Shown here piece after piece: positions 1 to 10,849 of a stretch of 64,000 bases of DNA. The translations under genes and the position numbers were made by a program. Positions within the stretch are counted from its first letter, which is position 1; each line of letters opens with the position of its first letter. The stretch spans positions 1,488,001 to 1,552,000 of the forward strand of contig JAQPZY010001448.1 in assembly GCA_029931535.1 (NCBI GenBank), in the 5' to 3' direction. The stretch comes from Margaritifera margaritifera (lineage: Eukaryota > Mollusca > Bivalvia > Unionida > Margaritiferidae). The notes under the pieces are model-generated. The model did not search any database. It saw nothing but the letters and a program-made list of their open reading frames with translations, and was not told the DNA's origin.

Positions 1-233
1 GATTAAGATGTGACACAGATAGCACGAAGAGCACGATTAAGATGTGGTGACTCAGAAAAAACGAAGACTCCGATTATGATGTGGTGACTTGAAAAGCACG
101 AAGACCACGATTAAGATGTGGTTACTTGAAAAGCACGAAGACCACGATTAAAATGTGGTGACTTGGAAAGCACGAAGACCACGATTAAGATGTGGTGACT
201 TGGAAAGCACGAAAACCACAATTATGATGAAGG
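1..233. repeat. 37-bp minisatellite, truncated by window start
   Basis: The phrase gattaagatgtggtgac recurs at 1, 35, 72, 109, 146 and 183, giving a unit of about 37 bp and roughly six copies. The array probably continues to the left of the window. The first unit is the most diverged and the middle ones are nearly identical. Confidence 0.9.
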
Positions 234-841
234 GACTCAGAAATAATTTTCAAAAATAATATACTGAAATATTCACTTTAGAAAATTCAAGAAACAATAG
301 CGAAGTAAAGTAAAGTAAAATCAAGAGATTAAAATACCTCAAATGAAACAATCGGTTAAACGAAATAAATCAAATATGGCAAATACATAGGGCAAGAAAA
401 AAGGGGTGATGGGTAAGAGAGATAGCAGCAATATCGACTTGAGATTGAAATTTATGGGAGAAATGCGACATAAAACCAAATGATTATAATAGACCAAATG
501 AAACAAAGTGTTAAACAAAATAAACCAGACATGGTAAATGCATAAAACAAGAAAATGTGACGAATGTCAGAGGGATGAATTGCTGTCAATGTTTTCGCTG
601 ACTCTTACATGTACAAGCGTGCCAAGCTTTAGCCCCGTCAATGATCCACTGTAAAGGTTTTTCAATGGAACTTTTCACTTCCTGAGAAACAAGCATCAAG
701 CATAATATTTCCGATATATTCAGTCTGTTTCTTTCTTTTTCTGGATTTCTGGTGGTTAACGGAGATTTTTTAATATCATAAATGAAAAATTAAATATTTC
801 CCCAACTGAAAAAATGATTATACATGGCATCACATAATCTA
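234..841. other. No gene seen
   Basis: AT-rich DNA with a weak internal similarity: the phrase accaaatgaaacaa recurs near 355 and 490, suggesting a decayed repeat of about 140 bp. I see no exon, RNA gene or element end here. Confidence 0.5.

Positions 842-897
<56 letters not shown>
842..897. repeat. (TA)n microsatellite
   Basis: An almost pure TA run directly before the 39-bp minisatellite, whose units themselves contain short tatatatg tracts. Confidence 0.95.
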
Positions 898-900
<3 letters not shown>

Positions 901-1282
901 GTAGCAATTACCATTGCCCAGTCATATATATCACTAATTTGGAGCAACTGCCATTCCCTTGTCACATCATATATGACTCATTTGTAGCAATTGCCATTCT
1001 CCAGTCACATATATGACTTATTTGAGGCAATTGCCATTCTCCAGTCATATATATGACTAATGTGTTGCGATTACCATTCCCCGTCACATATATGACTGAT
1101 TTGTTGCGATTACCATTCCCCGTCATATATATGACTAATGTGTTGCAATTACCATTCCCCGTCATATATATGACTGATTTGTTGCGATTACCATTCCCCG
1201 TCATATATATGACTGATTTGTTGCGATTACCATTCCCCGTCATATATATGACTAATTTGTTGCGATTACCATTCCCTTGTCA
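898..1282. repeat. 39-bp minisatellite
   Basis: About ten units built around ttgttgcgattaccattccc followed by a short TATA run. The spacing of the most regular copies is 39 bp, a multiple of three, so both strands stay open and give repeated peptides. The 5' units are more diverged (tttgtagcaattgccattc) than the 3' units. Confidence 0.92.
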
Positions 1283-1700
1283 ATGTTACTCTTAGAGTTA
1301 GGATTTATTTGTTTGGAAACTCAGCCGAGGAGATAAATTATTTGGAACAGTTTTATTGTTATCCTACCTTATCTAAACGTACAAGATAAATGCTGTTCCG
1401 CATGCTACATTTAATGCTAACAGATATTGTTACTAAACATGTGTCAGCGTTGTGACTGAAGGTTAGGACTTTCCGCACAGAATCGTATTCGCACGCAAGA
1501 AAAGACTAATTGACAAGAAAACAAACACGCTTTTCATTATAAAAGGGTGATTCTTCAGTACATATTTGATGAAATTTAATAATGAAATATCGAACCAAAT
1601 ACTTGGTGTACAAATAAACGGAGTAATATAATATGTATTCATTTTTGTGACCGAGAAAAAGGCTTGACCATCTTTCAACTTACTGGGTTCATATAAACCT
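1276..1700 (-). other. Left member of duplicated block 1
   Basis: This stretch aligns by eye to 33630-33970 in the same orientation. Shared phrases include ttactcttagagtta, aggagataa, cgtacaagat and gttccgcatg, in the same order and with comparable spacing. Identity is interrupted by indels, as expected of an old duplication. Confidence 0.7.
1373..1432 (-). pseudogene. Left copy of a putative C-terminal exon (broken)
   Basis: On the minus strand a short frame ends in a stop at 1373-1375 and reads ...ALNVACGTAFILYV. The paralogous block at 33721 reads ...ALNISCGTPFILYA and also stops there. Just upstream, the left copy has in-frame stops and a one-base indel relative to the right copy, so it could not continue the same frame. 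It is probably a decayed coding end. The protein family is not recognised. Confidence 0.4.
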
Positions 1701-3524
1701 ACTGGGGGAACAGGTCAGTTGATTGAATTATTAACATAGAAATCTTTACTGCATATTAGCCTATAGGCCTTTTGCAAGCATATAATACATACAATTAATT
1801 ATTGCCAAAGTGAAGTAATGGCAGACACATATTAAACAATATGCAATATAAATCAGTATCTACAAGTCACACAGTGTAATTAAAAATTCAATTGTATGAA
1901 TAATAATCAAAACTTCCAACGTATGCGTCAAAATATGAATCATTATGGTTCTTGAATATATGTTAATTAATAAAAATGAACTAACAACAAACAATCTGGA
2001 GAATGACGGGAAAAAATGCAAACAATCACATTAAAAAGAAATGGAAAAAATGAACACATTGTCAGCAACTGAATTAGTTTAAAGCAACAAATGTAAAAAC
2101 ACACAAGTATCATCTTATATGGAAGTGTTTTTAGGCTGAATATTACTTGAAAATAGATCTATAAATTTGTCCATATTTGGATGCCTTCAATAATATTTCG
2201 CTATATACTTGCGTCTATAATCCATGTAATACTCTCTTTCTAATACAAAGTCCTGACAAGTGAATATCAAAGATAAATTCGGGCTATGTGAATCTTGAAA
2301 TGATATGAGGCGTAAATTGCGGATTTTTTTTTCTTCATTATTAACATTTGTTTCATTTGTTCTTTCGTAAAGTATTAAAAGTATATTAAAAATATTTAAT
2401 TGTCTGTGAAGCACTTAGAAAATATAGATGCCAAAAAGACGAAATGAAAATTATGAACAGAAGCAACAACAAAGTCGATATAAAACAGATAAACGTAAAT
2501 TGTTTAAGTTTACAATGCGACTGCTACTTTAGCATATGTTTCTTCAAAACCTTCAAGCAATGGGTAAATACAGAATTTGTAGTCAAATAAAATAAGTGAA
2601 TTAAGCCATGTGTTTGGATAATTCATTTTGTCTGATCTAAAATCATTTTATCCTATTGTATGTCCATTACTCCCATTTATTATCAAGTTTTCTACACCAT
2701 TTCTAGAATGGATATGTAATGACTATTATTAATTTCTAAACATGAGTTTGGATTTAAGACGTTTAGAATGTTAAGAAGTAATGAAAAGCAGATGCGTGTT
2801 GGCGACAAACATATCTGAATAGGATATGGACTGGTTCTAAATAATATATGATATGGACTGGTTCTAAAAAAATTATCGATATTTGGACTTTTTTTAAAAA
2901 CATAATTTTGTCTGTAGTGAGATTTCCATTTCGATGTTTACTTCCCGCATAGTTTTATATGGGGAATAGATTTGCATACATGTGCAAAAGAGACGAAACT
3001 TCAATAGCGATTAACGCAAAAAGGTGAATAATAAGATATTTTCGACACCGTACCGAAGGGATGTATATCTGAGCATTACTTACGACAATCATATTCATTA
3101 TCATATTCAAATTATGTACCACCCGAACATTCAACATGCAGGGTTTTCGGTCTGCTGGATTGAAAAAAAGAGTAAAGGTCAGAATGTGTTTACCTTATAC
3201 CTGTCTAAGGCGTAGAGGTAAATGATTCCATTTTTTGTTGTTGCAAATATCCGCCATGTTTAATAAAAATTCAATGCAATAAGCTGGCCTTCAAGTTAAC
3301 TCTTCACCCACGACAAGACTTATTCCAGACACGTAGAGGAAGTTTATTCTTCCGATCCGTTTAAGCCATTCTGTTTAGTATTATAGCAAGACAAAAAAAA
3401 AAAAAAAAAAAAATAAGAAATAAAAAATATTCCACGCATGTTTCGGCTTATTAATCAAAACCGCAAATAAATTGGGTCTTGGCAATTTACCGGAGTCATT
3501 TGGTAATTATTTGTCCAGATATTT
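1701..3524. other. No gene seen
   Basis: AT-rich sequence with a short duplication of gatatggactggttctaa near 2826-2870 and a poly-A run at about 3392-3412. The ORFs here are under 80 codons and have no paralogous support. Confidence 0.5.
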
Positions 3525-3660
3525 ATTCAAAACTTATTTAGGACTATCAAAAACTTCCTTCTATAAAATCCTATGGTCGACATAAAATATTGACAGAATT
3601 CTCTCTCAATATATCAATGCAAATAACAGTTTTCAGAGACTAGTCAGGGAAACCTGATAA
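3525..3660 (-). pseudogene. Left copy of a putative exon (broken)
   Basis: Aligns to 39600-39735; both contain actatcaaaaacttccttct. In the right copy the minus strand is an open 36-codon frame ending ...WIPKKEVFDSS. The left equivalent ends ...KEVFDSPK but has in-frame stops within the aligned stretch. This fits a decayed exon of the left paralog. Confidence 0.4.
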
Positions 3661-4172
3661 AATGTATACCATAAGCCAGTCAACAAATCCGTAATCATTT
3701 GAGTCACAATGTTACAAGAAAATGCTATGGTATAGTTTTTCTAACACTAAAAATATTGATAAAGGAAACGAGCAAGAAAGTTAATTTTTATATACTCGGA
3801 AAACATCATCAATTCCCAATCAGTGATTCATGAAGCAGATGTCAATGATTTTACTCATTTTTATACTTTTATGAATCACAAATGTTACAAAGTAGCCTTG
3901 TTTTAATTTTCCTACGAAAATCCATGAAGTATCAAATACTAAAAATGTGAATGGAGCTCAGTGTGGTAATCAGTTTAAATCATATTTATTGTTCCGTTTC
4001 ATCAATAAAACATAACTGTTTTGGGTTACTGATCCCGTGCTCCGGCACTTAAAGGAAAACAAACTGCTTTTGACAAACAGGTTTTACTAGATGTAACATA
4101 TGAAGAAAGAGCGATATTTACCAAATTTGTGCTTGTTAACACTCTTGTAAGTGATAGTTCCCCACTTACTTT
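3661..4172. other. Duplicated block 3 (downstream part) and unexplained sequence
   Basis: From about 4020 the sequence resembles 29395-29515 (cttaaaggaaaacaaactgctt against cttaaaggaaaataaactgctt). Before that I see nothing specific. Confidence 0.5.
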
Positions 4173-4658
4173 TCACGCAATTGACGATTTCCAAAATGCG
4201 TAGAATATAACCATACTTGTCAGCTCTTCATCTGTGAAAGCAGTAATAGTTCGTATCGTGACATTACTTAGTCCATTCCGGTTATAAGACAAGCTGTCTG
4301 CTAATTGAAAGTGACTCGAAGTTTTGGTTGATTTAGTAAGTTTTTTTAATAATCGGGATATAATTTTATTTCGTATTGAAATTACAAGTGTTTGCAGTAT
4401 CTCGCAGCATCTGGATATAATTTTATTTCGTATTAAAATTACAAGTGTTTGCAGTATCTCGCAGCATCTGGATATAATTTTATTTCGTATTAAAATTACA
4501 AGTGTTTGCAGTATCTCGCAGCGTCTTGATAAAATTTTCACTTTATGTAAGGTATCAGTCCTTGCTATCTTGCCGTAAGTGAAAAGAAGAAGGTTTATGG
4601 AGTCGATTGCACATATTTGTTTCCTCGTGTTACCTCCATAATCTGAATTCATGTTCAT
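4173..4658 (-). pseudogene. ORF with three 19-residue repeats and a conserved exon-like tail
   Basis: A 161-codon minus-strand frame. Its middle holds three copies of a 19-residue unit (CCEILQTLVILIRNKIISR) made by a 57-bp tandem repeat at about 4357-4530. Its last 40 residues (YNRNGLSNVTIRTITAF...) match the frame at 29514-29696 (YRNGLSWVRARTNTAF...), sharing NGLS, RT-TAFT and KS-IA at matching spacing. The left frame then stops at TGA where the right one runs on, and a donor-like AAAAGTAAGT follows. The conserved tail is probably coding in origin. The repeat-encoded part may be noncoding. Function unknown. Confidence 0.4.
4357..4530. repeat. 57-bp tandem repeat, three copies
   Basis: ctggatataattttatttcg recurs at 4411 and 4468 with a more diverged copy before it. 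The 57-bp period keeps the minus-strand frame open. Confidence 0.9.
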
Positions 4659-4786
4659 TATTTAATTTAGTTTAACATCGTTTTACTGTCTGATTTTTGT
4701 TTTCAAAAATTCCTAAACAAACTTTGTTGCAACAGCGAATTGGTAGATCCATGTATCGGCAATAGACCGGATTTTACTTAGTAACG
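4659..4786. other. Flank of the nested hAT insertion
   Basis: Ordinary AT-rich sequence ending in the 8-bp target duplication tagtaacg (4779-4786) of the outer element. Confidence 0.6.
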
Positions 4787-5229
4787 CAGTGGCAGCGGGA
4801 GGGTTCGAGGCATCCGGGAGCAATGTTCTTTTGTGGCACCAGTGGGCGGCGCGATGGGGGGGGGGGGGGGGGGGTGGGGGGGGGCCGGAGCGCCACTACA
4901 GATTATTGCACCCCTGCCCCTCTGTAGGGGCGCCACTAAAGATTATTGTCCCCAGGCGCCTCGAACCCTCGCGCCGCCACTGAGTGGCACCCCGACTTTG
5001 CTATAGAGAACAGTCTTTATGTCAGTTGCCGAGCTCCCTCCTCCACCCCCACACTGCTAAATATACGTTTTTGTGAATAATTGCCCCCGTTACACTAAGG
5101 TGAATGTGAAATACTATGAAAATTTCAGCTGCAAAAAAAAAAAAAAAATACCCACCGCGCCCACTTTTGCCTGGCGCCGGGGGCAATCGCCCCCTCTCAC
5201 CCCCACCCCACCCCCTCGCGCCGACTCTG
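4787..5229 (-). mobile_element. hAT-type MITE (outer), interrupted by a second copy
   Basis: The left end, cagtggcagcgggaggg, and the right end, ccctcgcgccgactctg, form the terminal inverted repeat of the family seen at 59294 and 62702, here in the opposite orientation (the phrase for gccacaaaagaacattgcc is present in reverse complement at the left end). Flanks are tagtaacg (4779-4786) and tagtgacg (5230-5237), 7 of 8 bases alike, the target-site length of hAT transposons. Another family member is inserted at 4840. There is no transposase, so it is non-autonomous. It contains GC-rich, C/G homopolymer-rich sequence very unlike its surroundings. Confidence 0.85.
4840..4982 (+). mobile_element. 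hAT-type MITE (inner, nested)
   Basis: Starts cagtgggcggcgcga and ends ccctcgcgccgccactg, flanked by tgtggcac (4832-4839) and agtggcac (4983-4990), 7 of 8 bases alike. The flanking bases are part of the outer MITE, so this copy inserted later. It carries a G run of about 20 bases and two copies of a gcgccactaaagattattg phrase typical of the family. Confidence 0.85.
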
Positions 5230-5237
5230 TAGTGACG

Positions 5238-5819
5238 TTACAACTATATATATCATGGCGATTGTCGAAGCCCGAATTGTAGATGTGAATGTTTGATATT
5301 AATCGGCCATATCTTTAAAACGAAGTAGTAGATTTTAAGAAAAACGAAAATTGGTATATGTTTCCATTCACTTAGTATATTCATTAAAGACATAAATCAG
5401 CTTGTTTTCCATTAAGTAATACGTGTTAGATCCATAGCTGTGACATTTCAGCTATACTAACAATATCAAAAAGATTGAATAATATTGTTCATTATATCGG
5501 TTTAATAACTATCAAGTTATCAAATATATCACCAACTGTGGCATATATGGATGCTTTAGGAAATATATTAAACGTACACATGGACAGAGAAATGACAGAA
5601 AAGAATGCAGGTGAAAAAGTAAGACTGATTAACTAATTCTGTATGATTTAGAATGACCACGATGAGACAGGTCAATATTGTTCCATAATATCGAATCACG
5701 ATTCATATTCTAAATCAACACATTATACCTCTGGGTTTTTTTTTTCTTTTTTTTCTTTTCTATTCGCTGTTTCATCAAATCCTTTTTTACATATATTTGT
5801 AGATGGTTGGAGAATCTAA
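5238..5819. other. No gene seen
   Basis: AT-rich sequence ending in a T-rich tract (about 5735-5790) and tttgtag, which could act as a plus-strand splice acceptor just before the ORF that follows. No other support. Confidence 0.4.
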
Positions 5820-6155
5820 AGAAAATTAAACATTTTGAAAACTATCTTGGTGGAACTAAACAAAACAATCACGGAATGTCAGGTTAAAAAGCTAGAAGTC
5901 CACAAGAAAACTGTTAAGAGTTTATCAGGACCTTTTTGTCTTTTAAAGAAACAAAAGTCCATTTACAGCAGTGTAATTTCTTTAGACTTTACAAATAAAT
6001 TTATCAGAGGGACAAAAACATCTGTTTCTTTAGTCACGACAAAACACAAAATTCATTTTCAGTTCAAAAGTTACCGACACTTGGAAGCATTTGAATTGTA
6101 TCTCAGAACACTGAGATCTGATAAGTATACATACAGTTTCATGGTTCCAATTTAA
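5820..6155 (+). CDS. Unrecognised ORF, possible exon
   Basis: An open plus-strand frame from 5820 to the stop at 6153-6155, about 110 codons and not repeat-derived, which is rare in this window. It has no ATG near its start. A polypyrimidine tract ending in tttgtag lies just upstream, so it could be an internal or last exon. The peptide is Lys-rich with alternating hydrophobic residues (for example SVSLVTTKHKIHFQF, then HLEAFELYLRTLRSD), which would suit a beta-strand plus helix module. I do not assign a family, and it may be a chance ORF. Confidence 0.3.
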   Translation, partial: RKLNILKTILVELNKTITECQVKKLEVHKKTVKSLSGPFCLLKKQKSIYSSVISLDFTNKFIRGTKTSVSLVTTKHKIHFQFKSYRHLEAFELYLRTLRSDKYTYSFMVPI

Positions 6156-6214
6156 TTGTCACAGTAATTGTTAAAATCAAGTACACCTAATTATGAACCT
6201 TATTTTACACATTT

Positions 6215-6690
6215 TGTTCAAAATGTTTGTAAGATGATGTCTTATCCACAGATGAAAAATCAGACGTCAACTTGATTTGAGTTGGCATGCGTTTGGATGA
6301 TGATGTATTATCGACAAAAGAAAAGTCAGACGTCAACTTGATTTTAGTTGGCATGTGTTTGGGCGATGATGTCCTATCTACAGATGAAAAAACAGACGTC
6401 AACTTGATTTGAGTTGGCATGTGTTTGGATGATGTCTTATCGACGGGAGAAAAGCCAGACGTCAACTTGATTTTAGTTGGCATGTGTTTGGGCGATGATG
6501 TCCTATCTACAGATGAAAAGTCAGACGTCAACTTGATTTGAGTTGGCATGTGTTTGGATGATAATGTCTTATCGACGGAAGAAAAGCCAGACGTCAACTT
6601 GATTTGAGTTGGCATGTGTTTGAGTGATAATGTCTTATCGACGGATGGAAAGCCATACGTCAACTTCATTTGAGTTGGCAGGTATCGCGA
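6215..6690. repeat. 66-bp minisatellite
   Basis: Seven units built around gacgtcaacttgatttgagt and ttggcatgtgtttgg. The period is 66 bp, with one unit of 63 bp, so changes in length keep the minus-strand frame. That frame is open through the whole array (22-residue unit KLTSDFSSVDKTSS followed by KHMPTQI) and then stops. The right paralogous region has no such array at the equivalent place, which argues against it being an essential coding part. Confidence 0.92.
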
Positions 6691-6889
6691 GCGGAGTTAA
6701 ATTCTATATGGGGATAAGAAAGAGAATGCATGCAATATCAATTGACTTTCCTTTTCTATAAACTTAATAAGAATAAGATGAGAAAAGTGGAAAAGGAACC
6801 CGTGAAATGAGGACATAAAACATTGTGTAGAGTGGGTGGTGTAGTACCGCTGTCTTCTCGTGTGTGAAAAATGTGAATGATGTCTTTAA

Positions 6890-7385
6890 ACAGTACCGAG
6901 TTGCAGTCCAATTCACTTTGATTAAAAAGGAGAGATCAAAGACGGCCAGCTGGTGTATTCAGTTTCGTCCAGATGGGTGTCATGCTTTATAAACACACCA
7001 AGGTTTAAAAGTAGGTATAATACATCTTCATTTATTTGCACTGAATTTCATTGAAATGTTGATACAAATGCTTTAACAACACAGTTTGCTTACATACGAC
7101 AACAATGTTTACATATGAAGACATTTACATTTGAACAATAGCATGGGGAACTCAGTTTGAATGTATTTTATATAGCCTTGTATTTCTTGTTTTCATTTGA
7201 AAGTTAAGCTATAGGTATACTTAGAGGCATTGATTAAAAAGGAAAACCAATCTTTCAACAAAAGTCAGTGTTAAGGTTTACTCTTCCACGCATCTATTTC
7301 TATGTTTAAATAGGTGTACTTTTGTCATTCTTGCAAACAATCAGCATTCTATACGGATAAAGTTCTACATAGATTCTTTAACAAA
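6890..7385 (-). other. Left member of duplicated block 4
   Basis: Aligns to 42870-43375 over about 500 bp: gatcaaagacggccag, cagtttcg-cca, gcttacata, agtttgaat-tattttata, ctcttccacgcat, aataggtgtact and aaagttctacatagattc all recur in order. Frequent indels suggest mostly noncoding sequence. It is followed at once by the SINE at 7399, which is absent from the right copy. Confidence 0.75.
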
Positions 7386-7398
7386 TGTTTGGTTTTCT

Positions 7399-7597
7399 GG
7401 GTTTTACGCCATTTTTCAGCACAAGATAGGCTGCCAGTATATTTGGTTGAGGAAGAAATTGGGAAGTACCACAGACCCACTGGAAGCTACCGGCAAGCTT
7501 TCTCACATACACACATTGGCCGATCTCGAACCCACTGAACAGAGGTGAGATGTCAGTGATCTGTAAAGGCCAGCTGCTTAGACCACTCGGCCATCTG
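7399..7597 (-). mobile_element. tRNA(Ser/Leu)-headed SINE, old copy
   Basis: Reverse-complement copy of the SINE at 41921. The tail (gcgtaaaaccc reversed), the gccagtatatttgg-ga core, and the head with box B (gtgggttcgagatc on the minus strand) and box A (ggccgagtggtctaagcagc) are all recognisable but diverged. It interrupts duplicated block 4 in the left copy only, so it inserted after the duplication. Confidence 0.85.
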
Positions 7598-7630
7598 AAA
7601 TATTTTCTTAGAAGAAATTACTTTCTGTTT

Positions 7631-7686
7631 GATCGATCGATCGATCGATCGATCGATCGATCGATCGAGAGAGAGAGAGAGAGAGA
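7631..7686. repeat. (GATC)n joined to (GA)n
   Basis: About nine GATC tetramers pass directly into about nine GA dimers, with a gatcgaga junction. A long GA tract also follows the matching block in the right copy (43445-43525). Confidence 0.95.
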
Positions 7687-8112
7687 ATCACTTTACCGAA
7701 ATTCTTAATTCTTATAGCAAAATATACAAAGAAGACTTCCCTTGTAAATAGCAAGCCAATGCCACTATTTTAGTCATTATAAATCTAAAATGTTTATACA
7801 CGCATACACAAGTCTGGGGGTCCCTCCGTCTTTATATGCAAAAGTGGACAATTCGCGTAAGAAACACTTTAAGCTTTGTTTTCCTAATTTATATGTTTAT
7901 GTTACTGTACACATATTAGATTCTGAAAATAATAACCAAATGTCAATTTAAATTAATTTCCAAGATGAAAAGCAACACTAATTTTGACCTCACCAAGGTA
8001 CTTAATCGGGACTAAGGCATACAGTTCGGATATAGATGCATTTCTCTAAGACATAGTAAACTTTCATTCCGTATTGAGACGAGCCTAAACAGTCCATCGA
8101 GAATAAATAAAG

Positions 8113-8151
<39 letters not shown>

Positions 8152-9222
8152 TAGTTACCTGTTGCAATTCAGATTTCATTTTTATGAGAAAATAGTCGTG
8201 AGACATTTGATTACCAAAAAGTCTCTGGCAGTTAGAGGAAAAATTTCATAAACTTCGATGCCTACCAAATTTGTTCCTCGATCTATCAATTAAATCATGT
8301 AAAAGAAAGTGGGTATAGATAAAATTGTTTTTAAACTTTCACCAGGATAGAACTTTCTGCTATGGCTTCAGATGGTGAAATGGTCTGGTCAGCATTTGTT
8401 TCTAAAATAAAGTCAACCGAGCACACGATGTCCCATGAATGACACTAAAATGTACATGTATCCCTAAACCTATCAAACAAACTTATGCGGACAAAATTAT
8501 CTCATGAAGGAATCTTTATAGGTATTTAATCACCTACTATGACCCTTGAAGACATTGTATTCGTCCTCGCGTGCGTAAATGTGTTCGCCCTCCAAGCGAG
8601 CATTTCTCATACCTTTATCGAAAAAACCAATAATAGGAAATTAAAAAGATTCAATCTAACTGCTATTGTCTATCTCAAAGTCATGAAAGTCAGTAGGAGT
8701 CATCTCTTTCGAAAGATATACATTTTTGTTTACATATAGCGAGGATAACGATATCCCCTTATAAAAACTTTTTTCCCCAAACACTTCAGTGTAAGTTAAC
8801 ATGTGATGCATTTTATAAAATTATGTACAAAGCAATTTGAATCGAAACCATCATTCAGAGAATTGAAAACAACGCAAGTCCCTTGCCTACATAAGTAATC
8901 AGTAAACTGACCATTATTTTTATATTTTTCACCTTTAAAGTTTATCCATGTTTACCAAGTTATACTTATGCCATGAGGATTTCACGAGTTAAACTAATGG
9001 GCTATAGCCCCACACTCCGCCCCAAATTAGCACAAGACATTTTGTGACCCCCCTCCCCTCTGCATCCCCTTTGAATATTGTGCATGCATGGTGTGTGTGT
9101 GTGTGTACAGTTCCAATATTTGCTATGTTCCTTTGTGACATTTATTAATACATAATGAACCGAGGGAAAAACTAGTATAAGAAGTACTCCTAAATCGTTC
9201 AACATTACAATTAGACAATACC
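7687..9222. other. No gene seen; (TTA)n at 8117-8151
   Basis: Contains a TTA run at 8117-8151, a GT run near 9087 and small ORFs without support. The first 60 bp resemble 43560-43620 (gcaaaatatacaaagaa against tcaaaatatacagaaa), continuing duplicated block 4. If the exon at 9274 is real, this is intron on the minus strand. Confidence 0.45.
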
Positions 9223-9224
9223 AC

Positions 9225-9261
<37 letters not shown>

Positions 9262-9265
9262 GAGA
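9223..9265. repeat. (GA)n directly after a splice donor
   Basis: GA run of about 40 bp. On the minus strand it is a (TC)n tract beginning about 8 bp inside the intron after the donor at 9272-9273. The right paralog has a shorter version (46594-46608) at the same place. Confidence 0.9.
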
Positions 9266-9273
9266 ATACTGAC

Positions 9274-9351
9274 ATATTTGTTGACCTTCCTTGAGGTTAA
9301 AAATGGATCTATGTCCTCACAAAGATATACATAATCCCCTTCAATCTCCAT
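9274..9351 (-). CDS. Putative first exon of an unrecognised gene (left paralog)
   Basis: Minus strand: an ATG at 9349-9351 opens a 26-codon frame beginning MEIEGDYVYLCEDIDPF and ending at a GT donor (GTCAGT, 9268-9273). The right copy at 46618-46695 has exactly the same length, no indel, and 18 of 26 residues identical. I count six synonymous and eight replacement codons. The replacements are mostly mild (Ile/Val, Asn/Asp) but include Ala-Ala to Leu-Thr. The donor is weaker than the right copy's GTAAGT. A TATA-like ATATATTAAGG lies about 50 bp before the ATG. The later exons of this copy look broken. The acidic start has no signal peptide, so a cytoplasmic or nuclear protein is a guess. Confidence 0.5.
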
Positions 9352-9900
9352 CGTAGCGAATAATTTAAACTTTGAAAGAAAACTTGACGTCCTTAATATA
9401 TCCAGGCATACGTTTGTGTTCTTGATTTGATGTTAGATCGCAAAACAAACAGCGAAAATACAGGTCAATTCGTATACTCAAAATAGAAATATGTTGGGCC
9501 ACACGCATATTTTGTTGATATTTACGAGTCACATATTTTGCGCCCAACAACTTGATGATTTAATTCAAATGCTATGATTGAAGCCGCTTGACAACACATC
9601 GATCGAATTCTCGTCTGTTACAGCATACGTCAGGCAGGTCATTTTGTCCTCCGGCACACTCACGTGAATTATCTCTTACCCTCGCGCAAAAAGCAGCTGA
9701 TTTTACGCAGGTGAGTGTAATTTTAGTCACAGTGGAGGTACGAGTTAAGTCAGTGTTTAATATCTCTCAGTAACTATAAAAATCAAACATGACACGCCAG
9801 TGAAATACTCGATCGGAAAATTAAACACAGCTGGAGCGACAATATTTGTACCACAAAACCGGTCAAAAGATAGGTGCTCGATAAGAATAGATCGTGGCAT
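9352..9900 (-). promoter_or_regulatory. Probable upstream region of the left paralog (duplicated block 5)
   Basis: Aligns to 46700-47200. Shared phrases include attttgttgatat, gtcacatattttg, gtca-gcaggtcattttgt, gaggtacg-gttaagtcagtgtt and ccagtgaaatac-tgatcggaaaatt. Conservation is better here than in intron-side blocks, which would fit promoter or 5' leader sequence. Two short plus-strand ORFs overlapping it are not conserved as protein. Confidence 0.5.
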
Positions 9901-10849
9901 GGAGTCAAATACATAATAGTTTCCTAATACTATTACTATTTATGACACTTACGTATGTTTGTTTTAAAATTTTAACGACTATTTGTTTTTTTTAAAGTTT
10001 TAACTTTTTAATACAACTTTTAGACTTATTTTTCATCTATAAGTATTTCCAACAATTGTCTGAGGCCGCAGCCAACTTTACTTTTTTGGACTCTAGAACC
10101 AAGTATATGGTTGTGAGGTAATACATAACAAAACTGAATATTGGCCCCGTCCATCGCGGTTTAATTTATTAATATTATTTATCAGCACTAAAATCATGTC
10201 CATTTTTTTAAACACTACATTGTACTAAAAATAACGAAACATGTTCCAAAGGTTAACCAGCTAAATCTAAGTTGATAGAAAATGGAAATAATAGTTATAG
10301 AATATTAGCTTGGACGAAAAAATGTAATTATGTTTTCTCAGGAAAAAAAAAAAAAAAACATATTAAGAACTTCAATAACAAGCTGGGTACGCTATGAATG
10401 TCCTATAATACGGGATAGATCTAATTCATCCTTTTGACCTGCGCATGAGAACTCTTTATAAGAAAAAACAAAATCAAACTGTTACTGACCTACTTTCAGA
10501 GGCATATGTAAAACTCTTCTAACGGATAATTGTCTAGATTCTATTTATTGATCTCATTAATGAGTCACTACAGTCTTAAGACCTCAATTCATTGTCATAG
10601 ATTAATGAAGAGTGTTTTGTACACTTCAGAGCGGCATTGGAAGTGAAACGAAAGGAAAATTTGAATAATATTTCCTTGAGTAAAAGAAAACAAAACAAAA
10701 AATTTTTATTTTATTGACACAACATTATATTTAATCAGTGTACGTACTTTATAATTGGTAATTGCTTGCAGCATATGTAATGACGGAAAATTATGTTAGT
10801 ATTATTTATGCAGCGACGATTTTATTACAACTGTAACATTATCATGTGG
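9901..10849. other. No gene seen
   Basis: AT-rich with a poly-A run near 10343-10359. I find no element ends and no conserved frame. Confidence 0.5.

Noticed and set aside
9588..9773. Plus-strand ORF in the upstream region of the left exon
   Set aside because: The nucleotide sequence is shared with 46928-47119, but the two peptides diverge with frame changes. The similarity comes from duplicated upstream DNA.
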